The notes: generated by a model from the sequence alone, not told the origin. A stretch of DNA of 64,000 nucleotides from Serripes groenlandicus (GCA_031761405.1 JASEVX010000012.1:18688974-18752973), one strand, 5' to 3'; numbered from the stretch's first letter, positions 28,997 through 40,834 are shown. Numbers and translations are program-made.

Positions 28997-29182
28997 TTAA
29001 CCCTTTCCCTCATATAGACGCTTTCTGACACCTCTGCAGCAGACAACTTTTGAAATCATTGTTGCAAAAGGAGAAATTGCTCAACTCTTTTCTATAATAA
29101 GAAAATATTTCTATATTTTGGACTTGATCATTTTCAAAGTCGTCTGCTGCAGATTTAATTATTGTATGTGGAAAATGTGACT
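28997..29182 (+). mobile_element. TTAA-type MITE, subfamily A left end, B-like right end
   Basis: Left half is subfamily A (CCCTTTCCCTCATATAGACG). The right half has lost much of the hairpin and ends TTGTATGTGGAAAATGTG without TTAA. Confidence 0.65.
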
Positions 29183-29632
29183 TTTGCAGAACAATTTGTG
29201 GTAAAAGGATATCACAAACAATTTCTCCTTTTCCAACAATGTTTTCACCACTGCAACACAATCACGCTTCTAATTTTTTGAAATTATAAAATGATCTCCC
29301 CAAATGATTTTTAACTATTTCCAATATGCAGATGCATTATTATAAATGCAGCAGACAAATTTTGAGATTTTGTGAAAAATAAGCAATTTCTCCATTTGCC
29401 ACATCCTTTTCAACTTGATTTCCATAATGTTTTCAGAGATGCCTTTTCATCATTTGTAGTCAGCAGCAAAAGACTGTTGAAGCACATGACATGAAACTAT
29501 TGAAAAAGTTTCGTTCCAGTAAAAAGAAAACTATGTAACTCATAAATCCTCTGTTTCATAAGAACTCAACATTAACTTAAACAAGTTTCTACACTTTGCT
29601 TAAAATACTTTTCATTTTTTATAATTCTTCAG

Positions 29633-29865
29633 CCCTTTCCCTCATATAGATGCTTTCTGACATCTCTGCAGCAGACAGCCTTTTATAAAATATAGTGACA
29701 AAAAAAGAAATTGCTCAAAACGAGCAATTTCTCCTTAGGCCACAATGTTTTCCACTTTTATTTATAGGTACGTTATATCTATTCAATTATAGAGATTTTC
29801 TATTTTTTGACAAAATACGTTCAAAGGCGTCTGCTGCAGAATTGTCGTATGAGGGAAAGGGTTAA
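29633..29865 (+). mobile_element. TTAA-type MITE, subfamily A
   Basis: The left TTAA is replaced by TCAG. Otherwise complete, including the AATTGCTCAAAACGAGCAATT hairpin and the GTATGAGGGAAAGGGTTAA end. Confidence 0.87.
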
Positions 29866-30410
29866 ACATGACAGTAAACCATTTTATGGTAGATATAGTA
29901 AATTAATTTAAGTCAAAAAAGCAAACAAATCATTAATTTAATGACAGAATTATTTTTCCATTTACAAAAACCTACAAATTTCACTTCAATTTGCACAATA
30001 TTTTTAAGTCCACACCAACTTGAATTGAGTAAAATCCAGGGCAGTTTAAAGTGACTAGTTAAGCAGACCCATGTCCACTGTCACAACCACTTATACATTG
30101 ACAAGAAAATCCAATTGTGGTCAATTAACACGTTTTATCCCTCAGTACACGAACATGACAACTTCACTTCAAATGCAATGGCTTAATTATTCCACAAAAT
30201 TTCAACTAAGTATATGGCCTAGATATGGAGTAAACAAATTTTGCCTCACAATATCTTTCATATTACTCACTTTACCCTTTCCATCATACAATAAATATGC
30301 AGCAGGTGACCTTTGAGAATTGAGAATATGAAATTTGCTCGATTTATCTTTTAAAGCTCTGGGACTGCCATGAATTCTGACATTTTAGTTTTTGATTGTC
30401 ATTCCATTGT

Positions 30411-30710
30411 AAACCCTTCCCCACTTGCAGACACTTTTTGACGCCTTCTGAAGCAGAACACATTTTGAAAACATTGTGGCAAAAGGAGAAATTGCTCATA
30501 AAGACCTCTTTGCCACAATGTTTTCAACTCTATTAATAAACAAATATTCATTTATTTATAGAGATTTCTGATAATTTTGCCTACATGTTTTAAAAAAACT
30601 TTTGCAACAGATTTACAGATTTATTGTACGTAGAAAGAGATAATATAAAATATTTCATCTCAAAGAAAACCTTACTTCATATATATTTATTGTATGTGGG
30701 AAAGGGTTAA
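30411..30710. mobile_element. TTAA-type MITE, subfamily B, with insertion
   Basis: CCCTTCCCCACTTGCAGACA to GTATGTGGGAAAGGGTTAA. Longer than usual because a second end-like sequence (GTACGTAGAAAGAGATAAT) precedes the true right end. Confidence 0.68.
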
Positions 30711-30904
30711 GTGTCAACTGCATTGAAAATTGCTATGGTAAAATGCATAACATTGGTAAAGTGGAAATTGTAATATTGTTACGCGGGTTTACATTACATA
30801 CTGGACAGCATTGCTTGCTGGTAGGGAAATTGTTTCATACGGACGCATTGTGACTCCTTATTAGTAGAAGACTTTTTAAAAAACTTTGGCAAAAAGAAGG
30901 GTGA

Positions 30905-31190
30905 TCGATTGATTTTGGTTTAACACCATTTTCAACAAGTTTTCAGTCATATCACGACAACCAGTTTACCTTATTATTACTCATGTGTTTCATGCCTTTC
31001 TCACACCTGTTCTCCACACAACATAATTTCCATTAGCAACTGGCTACGTTTCCACATAGACTATTAGCCAATTGGTGAAAGACGAATGACGCTTGTCACA
31101 GTGACTTTTGTCAAATGTCGGAAAGAATGTTGGCCGAGCTGGGGTTTGAACTCACAACCCCTGGATTGACAACCCGCGTCACTACAGACT
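30905..31190 (-). mobile_element. tRNA-derived SINE, subgroup with TTGGCCGAGCTGG head
   Basis: Minus-strand SINE. Its head reads GGTTGTGAGTTCAAACCCCA (B box). The body includes GACGAATGACG and AACTGGCTACGTTTCCACAT, and the 3' end GTGTTAAACCAAAATCAATC. Related to the copies at 40430 and 51903 but distinct in the centre from the one at 1741. Confidence 0.8.
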
Positions 31191-31355
31191 GAAAATTTGC
31201 TCTTTAAACTACAATTGTGTTATTGACCAACTGACCAAGCTGTCAAAATTAAAGATCAGTAAATGGAGGACATTCACTCTGACTCAAACAGCCCACACCG
31301 GATGACCATAATTGACATCAAGCCATAAATTATCACTTCAACTGTAATATGCACT

Positions 31356-31526
31356 TGAACCCTTTCCCACATAAAACACATCTGCAACAGATGACATTGA
31401 CAATATTTAGTAAAAAATATTGAAAATATATAATTATATTGTAATTGTTCCTTTGCCACAATGTTTCAAAAGTAATTTGCTGCACTAGTAATGCATTGCA
31501 ACACATCTGCAGGTGGGAAATGGTTA
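31356..31526. mobile_element. TTAA-type MITE, subfamily B, internally deleted
   Basis: Left end GAACCCTTTCCCACATAAAA, right end GCAGGTGGGAAATGGTTAA. The left hairpin arm is gone, leaving GTTCCTTTGCCACAATGTTT. Confidence 0.75.
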
Positions 31527-32339
31527 AATGCACCTTTTGCTCTTTATCAATTGCATATGCATTTTGATGCAGCTGCAGTCGACAAGTATTGTAAATTTAA
31601 CATTATTACAAATGGAAAGCAATTTCTTATTTTGCCATAACGTTTTCAGCTCAATTAAATACTTATACTTTCATTTATTTCAACAAATTTTTGCCTAGAT
31701 ATGCTTTTAAAGTAGTCTGCTGCAGATTTGTTGTTTGTTGGAAAGGATTAAATTGTACATATTGGCTTTGGGCTACTAGCTAGCTAGCTGGACATTACAA
31801 ATTAATGGTTTTAAACACTTAATTGGCTAAATTAATGTCCAATGTAATAGAATAGTTTGAACTTTAACCAAGTTCCTTTTATCTAACTTTAAGCACTCAT
31901 TTTGCACCTCGGATAAATGGGTTCAATTCTTGCTTTTAAAAACAATTTGTCTAACTATATATTGAAGAATACCACAAGCAAAGGGTGAATAGTGAACAGA
32001 GGGCCTGTATCGCTGACCTGTATATTTGAGCATTTTAAAGAAAAGTTTTAAAGAAAAGTAAATTTGCAAAGAATGCCACAACTGGAGTTTTTTACGGTTG
32101 AAGATTATGCTCCACACTAAATGATCTAGATTACTTAATTTGTACTGAAAGTTTTCTCTGGTTTCCTGTACTGCACCTATGTCCTTAGGGAGGTTTTCCT
32201 CCTTGCATGTATATGTTAGGTTAGTTTTGCACTGGAATTATCCAGACCGAATTTGGTTCAGATCTTTTTCACCCATGCAACATTGAGTCTCTCGTGCGCA
32301 AGGATGCTACCGACCAATATCATCCATTTGAGGAAAATT

Positions 32340-33001
32340 CATAGTACTATATCCCTGGTACTTACTGGCCAAATATAATCACTCTGGGCCTCCTGTTTAT
32401 TCAGAAGAAGTTGTTTAAAGATTTTTTATATATTTGACCACTTTGGCCTTGAAAGTGGGTCAAGGTCATTTATTGGATGAAACTATATAGCATTTCATAC
32501 CAGGTATCTACTGGCAAAATATCATCACTATATCCCTGGTACTTGCTGGCCAAATATAATCACTCTGGGCCTCCTGGTTATTCAGAAAAAGTTGTTTAAA
32601 GCTTTTCATATATTTGACCCTTGTGACCTTGAAAGTAGATCAAGGTCATTTATTGGAGAAAGCTATACAGCATTTCATGTCAGGTATATACTGGCAAAAT
32701 ATCATCACTTCGAGCCTCCTGAGTATTCAGAAGAAGTTGTTTAAAGGTTTTAATATATTTGACCCTTGTGACCTTGAAAGCAGGTCAATGCAATTTATTT
32801 GAGGAAACTTTATAGCACTCTATCCCAGGAACCTCCTGGCCAAATATCATGACCCTAGGACCTACAGTTCTTAAGAAGTCAAGAAGTCATTCAAAGAAAA
32901 ATGTTGACGGACGGAGACGGAGGGACGGAGGGACGGAGGTACAGACGACAGACAACACACACCATATCATAAGCTCACAGGCACTTTATGCCAGGTGAGC
33001 A
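32340..33001 (+). mobile_element. Tandem-core element with 3' hairpin (GCTCACAGGC type)
   Basis: Units of about 100-160 bp repeat phrases such as CCTGGTACTTACTGGCCAAA, GTTGTTTAAAG and GACCTTGAAAGTGGGTCAAG. A GGACGGAG-rich tract follows, then the 3' hairpin GCTCACAGGC-ACTTTAT-GCCAGGTGAGC. The order of tandem core, purine tract and hairpin parallels the elements at 919 and 41992. The true left end is not resolved. Confidence 0.6.
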
Positions 33002-33099
33002 AATAAAAGAAAGGAGATGATGGGTTAAAGACTTAAGTTAACAATTTCCCACATACAACAATTCAACAGCAGACCACTTTGACCACATCTAGGTAAACA

Positions 33100-33266
33100 C
33101 TGAGCTCTTAGATAAGAAGCGTTTTTCATCTTCTAAAATCGTTATTTGGCCCTCTGACCCTTTGTTGTGGGTACTCAAAAAAAAAAATTGTCTCAGTTTG
33201 GTTGGATAATCAGACAGATATTTTTTTGGGAAAAGAGCTGTAAACCCTATCTTATCTGGACCTCTG
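33100..33266 (-). mobile_element. Hairpin MITE family C, central stem deleted
   Basis: Ends CTGAGCTCTTAGATAAG and CTTATCTGGACCTCTG remain. One arm of the central palindrome is replaced by a run of A, so this copy cannot form the long hairpin. Confidence 0.78.
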
Positions 33267-33396
33267 TTAACATATGGAAAATCTCTTTATATGTGAAGAA
33301 ATTCCTCCTCATAAGATCTATTATAGTCAACATGGGGATTATGGTGATTGTTATACACTTATTCATGACCCATTGGTGATAAAACTGACCAGTATT

Positions 33397-33627
33397 TTAA
33401 CCCTTTCCCACCTATAGACGCATTTTGACGCATCTGCGGCAGATGACTTTTGAAAACATCGTGATAAAAGGAGAAATTGCTCAAAACGAGCAATTTCACC
33501 TTTTGCCACAATGTTTTCAATTTTTTTCAGGAATTATATCTACAATTATAGAGATTTTTTCCATATTATTGAGTAGAAATTTTTAATGTCGTCTGCTGCA
33601 GGTTTGCTGTATGTGAGAAAGGGCTCA
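33397..33627 (+). mobile_element. TTAA-type MITE, A/B intermediate
   Basis: CCCTTTCCCACCTATAGACG combines the B-type start with the A-type TAGACG. The hairpin AATTGCTCAAAACGAGCAATT is perfect. The right end reads GTGAGAAAGGGCTCA. Confidence 0.8.
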
Positions 33628-33634
33628 TAGACTT

Positions 33635-33725
33635 GGAAATGTGCCTTGCCCATGAGCACTCAACCATGACTGCTCTGCGCTGCCCGCTTGGTCAAAAACC
33701 CAGGACAATCAGGGTTCCAAATCCC
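33635..33725 (-). mobile_element. SINE fragment
   Basis: GAAATGTGCCTTGCCCATGA and GCACTCAACCATGACTG match the centre of the SINEs at 22963 and 37051. Both ends are missing. Confidence 0.5.
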
Positions 33726-34202
33726 CCCATGCCAGGATAACGGTAAGAAATCTCCTTCTTTCAACCACGTCTACAAATAGGGTTGGAAGTTGTCAATATC
33801 AGGAAAGCTCTAATAAATGTACCAATTATTGTGCAGCAAAAGGTTCCGGATGGCACCCAGTGGTGCATGATCTAATTACAATATCAGGTTTATCGGGGAA
33901 CCAGATTGTTTCTCGGGCATATTCCCGTTATTATATTAAATTTGATATAAAAACTCAATTTCACCTATATTTGTCTGCATTAACTTCATCATTGCATCAA
34001 TGATTTGATTAATATCTTTTTAACGGCTTCACTTTACTTTACATGTTTTGCTCATGAAATTAAAGTTTGTCAACTCTGCAGTAGGGAAATTGAACAAGCA
34101 TTTTGTAACGGGAACGGTGTATAGGAATAAATATCACTTCTACAGCCTTGCTGTGAAAGCCGGTGTTTATATCGACGTTGGTAGAGTGGTTGACCCTTTC
34201 TT

Positions 34203-34476
34203 AAAGTTAAGCAATGTTCTTCGCGGTTAGTGCCTAGATGGGTGGGGCCCGCGATGGCTTAACTCCGTTTAACATTACATTTCTCCCTCTTTTCCCTTGA
34301 CTTTGAACCAAAGTCACACAACTGAACACACGCAGTACACTTGAGAAAGTCTATGCAACATTACTGGGAACCACCCGAGGTCCTGGGAGATGATGGTGAT
34401 GTCACCCCAAAATCCCAACGCTGCTACCATTTGTAACATGTACCGGAGTTAAGCCATCGCTGGTCACCCATCCAGG
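34203..34476. repeat. 5S rRNA-like sequence in an inverted arrangement
   Basis: The left part contains AAGTTAAGCAATG, GGTTAGTGCCTAGATGGGTG, closely following the promoter region of eukaryotic 5S rRNA (AAGTTAAGC ... GGTTAGTACTTGGATGGGTG). About 200 bp away on the other strand is CCTGGATGGGTGACCAGCGA, so GCGATGGCTTAACTCCG and its complement form the two arms. It is not a functional 5S gene: the 5' third and the 3' stem are absent. A 5S-derived SINE or a rearranged 5S relic are the leading options. Confidence 0.55.
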
Positions 34477-34537
34477 TTTATTAAGTATTACATGTTGGGA
34501 CTATTTTCTGACCTCGAGAAACCGAATTTCTTTTTGT

Positions 34538-34592
34538 GTTTTTTCATGTGATAAAAAGAATCTGACATTCGATGTCAGATCCTATATGTATG
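34538..34592 (-). repeat. Short relative of the 15.3-kb foldback
   Basis: Reads as the complement of the right edge of the 15322-15480 sequence (CATGTGATAAAAAGAATCTG, then GACATTCGATGTCAGATCCT). The long palindrome is missing, leaving only a small GACATTCGATGTC stem. Confidence 0.7.
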
Positions 34593-34695
34593 ATTTTAAT
34601 TTTATGAGATCTATATAATTATATAAATGTAACATGCACAGATTTCTTTTATGTGGGAAAGGGGTTAAAGTATTGTAAAGCAGATGACTTTAAAA

Positions 34696-36107
34696 ACAAG
34701 AGGGCCATGATGGCCCTGGAATCGCTCACCTGATTTTATTTTTTTCACTTTACCTATATAAGCCCCGCCCCATGGCAGCCATAGTTTCCGACCAATCAAC
34801 TTGGCTTGAAGGAATCTGATAGAGGGTCACCCTAGGAACATTTCTACAAAATTATTTGAAAATCGGCCAGACACTTTTGGAGGAGAAGATTTTTTAAGTT
34901 TTCACTATAGCCATATAGTGCAAAATAGCCCTGCCCACTGGCGGCTATGTTTTTTGACCAATCAACATGGCTTGAAGGAATCTGAAAGTGGGTCATTCAA
35001 GGAACATTTCTACTAAATTATTTGAAAATCGGCCTGACACTTTCGGAGAAGAAGATTTTTTAAGTTTTCACTATAGCCATATAAGGCAAAATAGCCCCGC
35101 CCCCCTGGCGGCCATGTTTTTCGACCAATCAACTTGGCTTGAAGGAATCTGATAGAGGGTCATCCAAGGAACATTTCTACAAAATTATTTAAAAATCAGC
35201 CTGACACTTTCGGAGGAGAAGATTTTTTAAGTTTTCACTTTGGCCATATAAGGCAAAATAGCCCCGCCCCCTGGCGGCCATGTTTTTGACCAATCAACAT
35301 GGCTTGAAGGAATCTGATAGAGGGTCACCCAAGGAACATTTCTACACAATTATTTGGAAATCGGCCCGACACTTATGGAGGAGAAGATTTTTTAAGTTTT
35401 CACCATAGCCATAAAAGGCAAAATAGCTCCGCCCCCCCTGGCGGCCATGTTTTTTGACCAATCAACATGGCTTGAAGGAATCTGATAGAGGATCACCCAA
35501 GGAACATTTCTACAAAATTATTTGAAAATCGGCCTGACACTTTTGGAGGAGAAGATTTTTTAAGTTTGCACTATAGCCATATAAGGCAAAATAGCCCCAC
35601 CACCCCTGGCGGCCATGTTTTTCGACCAATCAACATGGCTTGAAGGAATCTGATAGAGGGTCACCCAAGGAACATTTCTACAAAATTATTTGAAAATCGG
35701 CCTGACACTTTCGGAGGAGAAGATTTTTTAAGTTTTCACTATAGCCATATAAGGCAAAATAGCCCCACCCCCCTGTTGGCCATGTTATTTGACCAATCAA
35801 CATGGCTTGAAGGAATATGATAGAGGGTCATCTAAGGAACATTTCTACAAAATTATTTGAAAATCTGCCAACCAGTTTGGGAGAAGAAGAATTTTGAAGT
35901 TTTTTCGGTTTCGTTGCCATGGAAACCAGAATTTTGCATGGATCCCAAAAATTTGAAGGAATTCTGGTGAGGTCATTGAGAGGATGCTTTCTGTGAAGTT
36001 TCATCCAAATTGACCCACTGGTTACTGAGGAGAAGAAGTTGACGCACGACGCACGACGGACAAAAGGCGATCACAATAACTCACCTTGAGCAAAGCTCAG
36101 GTGAGCT
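34696..36107 (+). mobile_element. Tandem-core element, ACAAGAGGG...GTGAGCTA type, seven units
   Basis: Starts ACAAGAGGGCCATGATGGCCC (palindrome GGGCCATGATGGCCC), then TCGCTCACCTGA. Seven units of 166-168 bp follow, each with ACCAATCAACATGGCTTGAA and GACACTTTCGGAGGAGAAGA. A unique tail ends with CTCACCTTGAGC-AAA-GCTCAGGTGAG and CTA before an A-run. TCGCTCACCTGA and TCAGGTGAGCTA form subterminal inverted repeats. No ORF is meaningful. The plan fits a non-autonomous Helitron-like element, although the required target-site context could not be confirmed. Confidence 0.75.
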
Positions 36108-36114
36108 AAAAAGA

Positions 36115-36436
36115 GTTAAATCCAGGAAATGGCTTTTGTAAATTCCATCATGATAAAAACGTTATCATACATGCAAAATTCTGATAAATTTCCATATCAT
36201 ATTGGTATATAATCCTAAGGGATACTTACCCTTTTTCACAATATCACCAAATCAGCAACAGATGACCATGAAAGCATTATAGAAAAAAATCTGGCAAATC
36301 TCTATCCATATATGATTTAATTATTGAATATTGTGGCAACCAAAACATTTGTTCATAAAAGCAATTTTTCCCTTCCCACAATGTTTTCAAAATGTGTCAG
36401 ATGCTGATGCATCAAAATGTGTCATATCAAAAAGGT
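36115..36436. mobile_element. TTAA-type MITE, subfamily B, degraded
   Basis: TACCCTTTTTCACAATATCA near 36228 and TCAAAAAGGTTAAC near 36426 bound a worn copy with CATTTGTTCATAAAAGCAATT as remnant hairpin. The bases before 36228 show nothing recognisable. Confidence 0.5.
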
Positions 36437-36639
36437 TAACTAAGAATTCCTTACAATAACATAATATTCATTCACTGCCCATGAATACATCCTAACGAAA
36501 GGTCACATCTGTTGCCTGTATGCCCAGTGTATCACAGCTGAATTTCTCGGAACATCTGTTCAATGATTAAAAGACAAGTAAATAGTTAAATTCCCTCAAG
36601 TCCCTTAAATAACATGAGTAAACCACACAAGCAACAAGT

Positions 36640-37035
36640 TACTGAGATGTATAAAGGCAACACAGAATTCTGGGGTAGAATCCCAGATGTTTTATCTTTG
36701 ACATTGATGTGTGACCTTGACCTTTGCACATGCATAGTCTCCAAATTGCCTTCTTTCCTTGTGCCAACATCCATGAACAAAGTAAATCTTATACTTAAGG
36801 CAACACATAATTCCAAGGCAGAATCCAAGATGTTTTATCTTTGACATTGAAGTGTGACCTTTGAGCAAACTTACAAAAATTTATGACATGCATAATCTCC
36901 AAATTGTCTTCTTTCCCCGTGCCAACATCCATGTACAATGTAAATCTTATACTTATACTTTTCCAAGCATCCCATAATAAAGTTTATTCTAAACCTATCA
37001 TGGATTGAAAGACACACTGACAGATGGACATACAA
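36640..37035 (+). repeat. Two diverged copies of a 160-190 bp unit
   Basis: Both contain CAGATGTTTTATCTTTGACA or CAAGATGTTTTATCTTTGAC, GTGTGACCTT, ATCTCCAAATTG and GTGCCAACATCCATG...AAATCTTATACTTA. They resemble the cores of the GACCTTGACC-bearing elements and end in GACAGATGGACATACAATC, which would fit another tandem-core element with its right end cut by the SINE. Confidence 0.6.
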
Positions 37036-37050
37036 TCCCCTCCATTTAAA

Positions 37051-37285
37051 TTTATTTATTTATTTATTTTTTGGGGTTTTACGCCGCTTTCAACATTATT
37101 TCAGTTATATCACTGCGACAGTTCACTTATTCATGATCCCTGGGTAAACAAACCAGTACTAGGCTAGAAAATGTGCCTTGCCCAAGGGCACTCCACCATG
37201 ATCGTAGTGCCGTGACTGGGGATCGAACCTGGGACACACCGGTTTCGAAATCCCCGACGCTAACCACTCGACCACAGCGGATTCC
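37051..37285 (-). mobile_element. tRNA-derived SINE with 15-bp target-site duplication
   Basis: TCCCCTCCATTTAAA lies immediately on both sides. On the minus strand the head has TGGTCGAGTGGTTAGCGTC (A box) and CAGGTTCGATCCCC (B box), like a tRNA with intact promoter words. The centre holds GGGCAAGGCACATTTTC. The 3' end closes with AAATAAATAAATAAA repeats. One of the youngest and best-preserved SINEs here. Confidence 0.93.
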
Positions 37286-37342
37286 TCCCCTCCATTTAAA
37301 CTAAGAAATCATTGCACAGCATTTATTTTTACTGTATAGCTG

Positions 37343-37560
37343 ATTGTTTAGTGTTTTACCCATGCATTCAATACTTTTTCAGTCATATCACAGCGTTTCC
37401 TGGGTAAGTCACCAGTACTACTGGTCCAATTTATCCTGACAACAGCCAGTCATTCTTATTGCTACAACTCTGCAACCCTGAACTCCAAGGAGGGAAGCCG
37501 TTGCTTCCATTTTTAAAGTCTTTGGTATGACCAGACGGAGTATCAAACTCGCAACCGTTT
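37343..37560 (-). mobile_element. tRNA-derived SINE, diverged
   Basis: GATTGTTTAGTGTTTTACCC, CAGTCATATCACAGCGTTTC, GTCCAATTTATCCTGACAAC and AAAGTCTTTGGTATGACC follow the order of the SINE at 1741. The head stops at TATCAAACTCGCAACC. Confidence 0.78.
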
Positions 37561-37659
37561 ACCTTTTTCTATAACTACCTTTTCAAAAATTATTATAACA
37601 AATGATGTATCCAATATTTCAAAAGCTCTTTCAGTGGTACCTAAAGAAGTATAATGTGC

Positions 37660-37888
37660 TTAACCCTTTCCCTCATATAGACGCTTTCTGACGCCTCTGC
37701 AGCAGACAGATTTTTGAAAACATAGTGACAAAAGAAGAAATTGCTCAAAATAAGCAATTTCTCCTTTTGCCACGATGTTTTCCACTTTTAGTCATAGGTT
37801 ATCCATTCAATTATAGGGATTTTCTAATTTTTGACAAAATATGTTCAAATCATCTGCTGCAGAATTAACCTATGAGGGAAAGGGTTAA
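37660..37888 (+). mobile_element. TTAA-type MITE, subfamily A
   Basis: TTAA both sides, AATTGCTCAAAATAAGCAATT hairpin, right end CTATGAGGGAAAGGG. Confidence 0.9.
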
Positions 37889-38128
37889 CATGTTTCCCCA
37901 GATAATGTTGAAACCTTTCTCACCTTAGAACTTCAGCATGTTGGATAAAAAAGCTGAATTGAAAAGAGATTAGCCGCGTCAGAAGGTGCTTAAAAAGCCT
38001 GGAGGAAAAGATTAACAGATTGGATTTCAAATTACATCCAATTTCAACAACTCCGTAACATGGTTGGGAAATCAATGCTGATACTATCAGCACTTTGATC
38101 TGGTTGTCAACCTTTTAACCCGGGTATT

Positions 38129-38312
38129 TACCCTTACCCACATGGAGACATATTTTGACGCATCTACAGCACATGTCACTTTTGTCACAATGTTTGCACC
38201 TCAATTCAATGATAAACTTTTATTTATAGATATTTTCTATATTTTGTCTTTATGTTCTCAAAGGCGTCTGATGCAAAATTCGTTAAATGTGTAGAAAGGG
38301 TTATACCAGCCA
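38129..38312. mobile_element. TTAA-type MITE, degraded
   Basis: TACCCTTACCCACATGGAGA to TAAATGTGTAGAAAGGGTTAT. The left hairpin arm is deleted, with TTTTGTCACAATGTTTGC left over. Confidence 0.55.
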
Positions 38313-38622
38313 TCTGTAAAATAGCTTATAATAACGTAAACAGTTTATAGCAAATTGACAATTTTGACATTGTGGTAAAAGGACATTTTAAGCTTGTTTA
38401 ACCAAGTTATGTTTTTGTCAACTATTTTCTCCAAAGGAATGGCATGCTGCATGAAGTGTTGTCTGTATCAGAAAAGCTTTCCAACAGTTAACAAATCCGC
38501 AGCAGACGAATTCTCATTTTTCCACAAGTTTTTCAAGTCATACGTCTGCTGCAGATGCATCAAAACATGCCAGTCTGAAGGTAAGATGAGAAAGGGTTTA
38601 TAATATCAGAGTTAAAATGTTA

Positions 38623-38848
38623 TTAACCTTTTCCCTCATATAGACGCTTTCCGACGCCTCTGCAGCAGACGGCTTTTTGAAAACAAAGTGACAAAAGAAG
38701 AAATTGCACAAAACGTGCAATTTCTCCTTTTGCCACAATGTTTTCCACTTTTTGTGGTTATCCATTCAACTATGGAGATTTTCTATGTCTTGACAAAATA
38801 TGTTCAAAGTCGTCTGCTGCAGAATTGTCGTAAGAGGGAATGAGTTAA
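38623..38848 (+). mobile_element. TTAA-type MITE, subfamily A
   Basis: Complete copy with TTAA borders. The right end is slightly changed (AGAGGGAATGAG). Confidence 0.88.
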
Positions 38849-39305
38849 AACATCAGAATCAGAAGACTTGTTGCAATTTGATTTGAAAACATAATGAATA
38901 AGCAATTTCTTCTTTTGCTACAATGGTTTCAACTCAATATAATAATTATACTTCGATATAATTATAGAGATTTCAAATATGTTGGCCACATCTGCTATAA
39001 TCTATAGATTTTTTGCAGGTGTGAAATGGTTAACAATGGTTCAAGAGTTTCCCAAGTACCTACATAATGTAAAAGGTGTTTTCAGAGTCTGCCACTGTAG
39101 ATCTGTTGTAAGTGGGAAAGGGTCGAAAGAGTTTCCAAGCACCTATAATGCTAAGGGTGCAATCAGAAGTATTACACCTTCCACTTAATCAATATTACCT
39201 GTCTCTTTCAACTGCATCCTCCTACCTCATGGGTACAGATTTCACTATTTTTTAAGTACAAATCAAACACTACAAGACAATACAGAACATCCAACCATTG
39301 GCCTT

Positions 39306-39534
39306 TTAACCCTTTCCTTCATATAGACGCTTTCTGACGCCTCTGCAGCAGACGGCTTTTTAAAAACATAGTGACAAAAGGAGAAATTGCTCAAAACGAG
39401 CAATTTCTCCTTTTGCCACAATGTTTTCCACTTTAGTCCTAGGTTATCCATTCAATTATAGAGATTTTCCATTTTTTGTCAAAATATGTTCAAAGTCGTC
39501 CGCTGCAGAATTGTCATATGAGGGAAAGGATTAA
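39306..39534 (+). mobile_element. TTAA-type MITE, subfamily A
   Basis: Perfect central stem (GGAGAAATTGCTC / GAGCAATTTCTCC) flanked by AAAAG/CTTTT. TTAA borders on both sides. Confidence 0.9.
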
Positions 39535-39616
39535 GACATCAGAATCTGAGCATATTCATGCCAAAGTTACAATTATGCGAGTTGTCCATGACTGTTGATC
39601 AAGAAAGGATCCATTG

Positions 39617-39965
39617 TTTGATTGGTTGGTATTTTATGCCACTTTAAACAATTTTTCATTTATATCATGGCAATTCCATGGTGAGCTACTGGTACTACTG
39701 GTCCAATTTTATCCTGACATGGTGGACACAGAAAGACTGAAGCAATACAATTAACCTGTACTGTTAACAATTAAACTGTTGTAAATAGCTTTAATTCCCA
39801 AGTAAATCAATCCTGCATAGACCTCCAACCAATTGGTTGAAGATGAATGATGCTTAGAAGTAGTAAGATTGACTCATGTCAATCATTTGAGAAAATGGAT
39901 GACATGAGCCGGGATTGCAAACCAGCGACACCTTGATTAGTCATTGTTGTGACTATACTCAGCTA
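39617..39965 (-). mobile_element. SINE, composite or enlarged
   Basis: GTTTGATTGGTTGGTATTTT and CACTTTAAACAATTTTTCAT give the 3' end of a SINE, with CTACTGGTCCAATTTTATCC in the centre. The distal part (CCAATTGGTTGAAGATGAAT, TTGTGACTATACTCAGC) resembles the subgroup at 30905, so two SINE types may be joined. Confidence 0.6.
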
Positions 39966-40045
39966 TCGTGGCTTTAGACTAAATTGCTTATATAAAGTTT
40001 TTTTGAACAATTTTTGAGTTCATTTTTGAGTTCATTTTTGTCTTA

Positions 40046-40189
40046 AACCCTTTCCTCTAACATTTCTGCAGCGGAAAAAATATGGAATTATAAAATAGTT
40101 GAAAATATTGTGGACAAAGAAGAAATTGCTCAATATGAGCAATTTCTCTTTTTGCCACAATCATCTACCATTTACGGAAAGGGTTAAAA
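40046..40189. mobile_element. TTAA-type MITE, short deleted copy
   Basis: TAAACCCTTTCCTCTAAC to TTTACGGAAAGGGTTAA around hairpin AATTGCTCAATATGAGCAATT. Both arms are shortened to about half normal length. Confidence 0.72.
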
Positions 40190-40429
40190 AAAAATGTAAC
40201 TAATGTGAGACACCACCATACAACAATAAGTGGGAAAGAGTGAAGGCTGCAGAAACAAAGGGAATTTCTATGAGATAATGAGATAATCAATATACCTGGC
40301 ACAATACCATTGTTTTAACTTCATCACCTGGGATGAACACAAAGTTGTCAAAATCACAACTTTCCTTCATATAATATTATTTTTATTTTTGTCTGTGTTT
40401 CAGTTCTGTTTGATTTTTTTTCTATTTAC

Positions 40430-40651
40430 TTGTCTTGATTGGGGTTTAACGCCGTTTTCAACAATTTTTCAGTCATATCACGTCGACCAGTTCACCTACT
40501 CATGTGATTCCTGGTTTTCCCACACCAGTACACCACACAACATACTTTCAAAGCAACTGGCTGCTTTTCCACATAGACTGTTAAACAGCCCATTGGTGAA
40601 AGACGAATGACACAGGTCACAACGTCAGAAAGAATGTTGGCCGAGCTGGGA
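40430..40651 (-). mobile_element. SINE with 12-bp target-site duplication, 5'-truncated
   Basis: TTTTCTATTTAC lies on both sides. The body matches the 51903 subgroup (GGGTTTAACGCCGTTTTCAA, CACACCAGTACACCACACAA, AGAAAGAATGTTGGCCGAGC) but stops at GCTGGGA before the B box. Confidence 0.88.
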
Positions 40652-40834
40652 TTTTCTATTTACAATAGTTGCTCTTGGTTATGAAGCGAAGTAAATTGTT
40701 TTCCTTAAAAAAGGATAACAAATAATTTTTGTGCTCAATATTTTAAACGACCAATTTTTATACAACTGTACATGATTTCCCGATTTAATTCAATGCAATT
40801 ATATTCAGTCTGAGGGATTATTAGTTTGTTTTTG

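Noticed and set aside
34203..34244. Functional 5S rRNA gene
   Set aside because: Only the central promoter-like part matches; the 5' third and the 3' stem are missing.
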